Assembly (NCBI GenBank): GCA_027475525.1
Contig: JAMWFC010000130.1
Span: forward strand, 62,001-126,000
DNA from: Macrolepiota albuminosa
Taxonomy: Eukaryota > Basidiomycota > Agaricomycetes > Agaricales > Agaricaceae
Length of the DNA: 64,000 bases
Direction of reading: 5' to 3'
Shown here: positions 63,421 through 64,000 of the stretch, in pieces
How positions within the stretch are numbered: position 1 is the first letter of the stretch
Layout: each line of letters begins with the position of its first letter
Made by a program: the position numbers and the translations under genes
Notes under the pieces: generated by a model
Told to the model about the DNA's origin: nothing
Database searches by the model: none
The model's input: only the letters and a program-made list of their open reading frames with translations

Positions 63421-64000
63421 CCAAGAGAATATATTTGTATTTTTCCATCGCTGAATGGATGAAGGACAAAAACATCTATTGTACGACGGGGCCACAACAC
63501 GATACATCATATCTTAAGTTATGCGAATTTCCTTTTCGGGTACTTCAGTATGCATAGCGTCGTGCGCCCTGCACTCTTTGTTATGATGATGCTTCAGCCA
63601 AACTCCTTGAATCTTTGTCGTTTTGTGCAAACTGGGAGAGGGATGAGTAAGAATTATATTTCGTGTCGACATTTATGTGTTCTCGTACCTAAGTAGCGTA
63701 TATGCGGATGACGTCCGGCGGTCGTGGGATAGTGGAAATATCACCAGCTTGGAGAGCAGATAATCAGCCTACATGAAGATGAACCAATAAATATACCAGC
63801 CATCACACCGTAACTCAGGAATTGCGTGTGCAACACACCGGTGCGACAAGCACCACAATTTGGAGGGACGGGTGCTTCAATGACTATTTCTTTGATAAGA
63901 TTGTCAGAAAGAACGATAGGGGCCAGACATCCAGATCGAAAAAAAGTTTCGTGACGACGAATTTATGATATTCATCCATAGAGGATAACTTCGTGATAAG
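63421..64000. other. Downstream stretch without recognisable genes
   Basis: Nothing supported. The minus-strand frame 63235-63510 is antisense to the preceding gene. Confidence 0.4.

Overview
The window is nuclear DNA of a basidiomycete fungus, most likely an Agaricomycete. The evidence is a KDZ-family transposase with its cysteine-cluster partner, a telomere-linked-helicase-like RecQ relic, a DUF6699 gene, a SKN1/KRE6-type GH16 relic, very short introns (about 48-60 bp), Ty3/gypsy and pogo elements, and an eroded TTAGGG patch. There is no bacterial operon structure, CRISPR array or rRNA. Species cannot be fixed from sequence alone.

Layout. 1-5.5 kb: a decayed Ty3/gypsy element with integrase end, GPY/F domain and chromodomain, followed by an extra ORF that was hit by two solo LTRs in opposite orientation and then internally inverted. 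5.5-7.5 kb: diverged ~150-bp repeats split by a tRNA-derived SINE. 7.56-9.22 kb: a Tc1/mariner (DD34E) element. 9.2-15.3 kb: AT-rich ruins of a RecQ/TLH-like helicase gene. 15.3-28 kb: AT-rich relics, a tRNA-like sequence, a solo LTR with perfect 5-bp TSD, and a small MITE. 27.85-33.77 kb: a decayed copy of a segment also present at 53.9-54.9 kb, split by a KDZ transposon with 8-bp TSD. 34-36.5 kb: gene fragments including a J-domain. 36.52-43.50 kb: a GC-rich ~7-kb unit bounded by ~0.9-kb inverted repeats. Each arm carries a tRNA-like sequence; the interior holds an orphan ORF, a two-intron Zn(II)2Cys6 gene and a cluster of six tRNA-like units. 43.5-51 kb: AT-rich relics of an MFS permease, an 82-bp minisatellite and a GH16 gene. 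51-64 kb: better preserved, more GC-balanced DNA with an HMG-box gene, a DUF6699 gene, an intact pogo element and a multi-exon membrane protein.

Two themes run through the window. First, the AT-rich part is eroded mainly by C-to-T type change: Gln/Arg codons have become stops and CpG has become TpG/CpA relative to the copy at 54 kb. That fits methylation-linked decay of repeats. Second, six exact 77-bp tandem duplications (plus one imperfect case at the same spacing) occur in unrelated repeat families. This strongly suggests an assembly artefact at repeat boundaries, and it creates false frameshifts in at least the Tc1 transposase and the Zn-cluster gene.

The best candidate for something undescribed is the 36.52-43.50 kb inverted-repeat unit. 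It has no recognisable transposase, tRNA-like sequences in its arms, reiterated GCGGA-type subterminal motifs and a young appearance. The clearest rearrangement is the LTR-mediated inversion at 2.5-4.7 kb, which can be proved from swapped target-site duplications alone.
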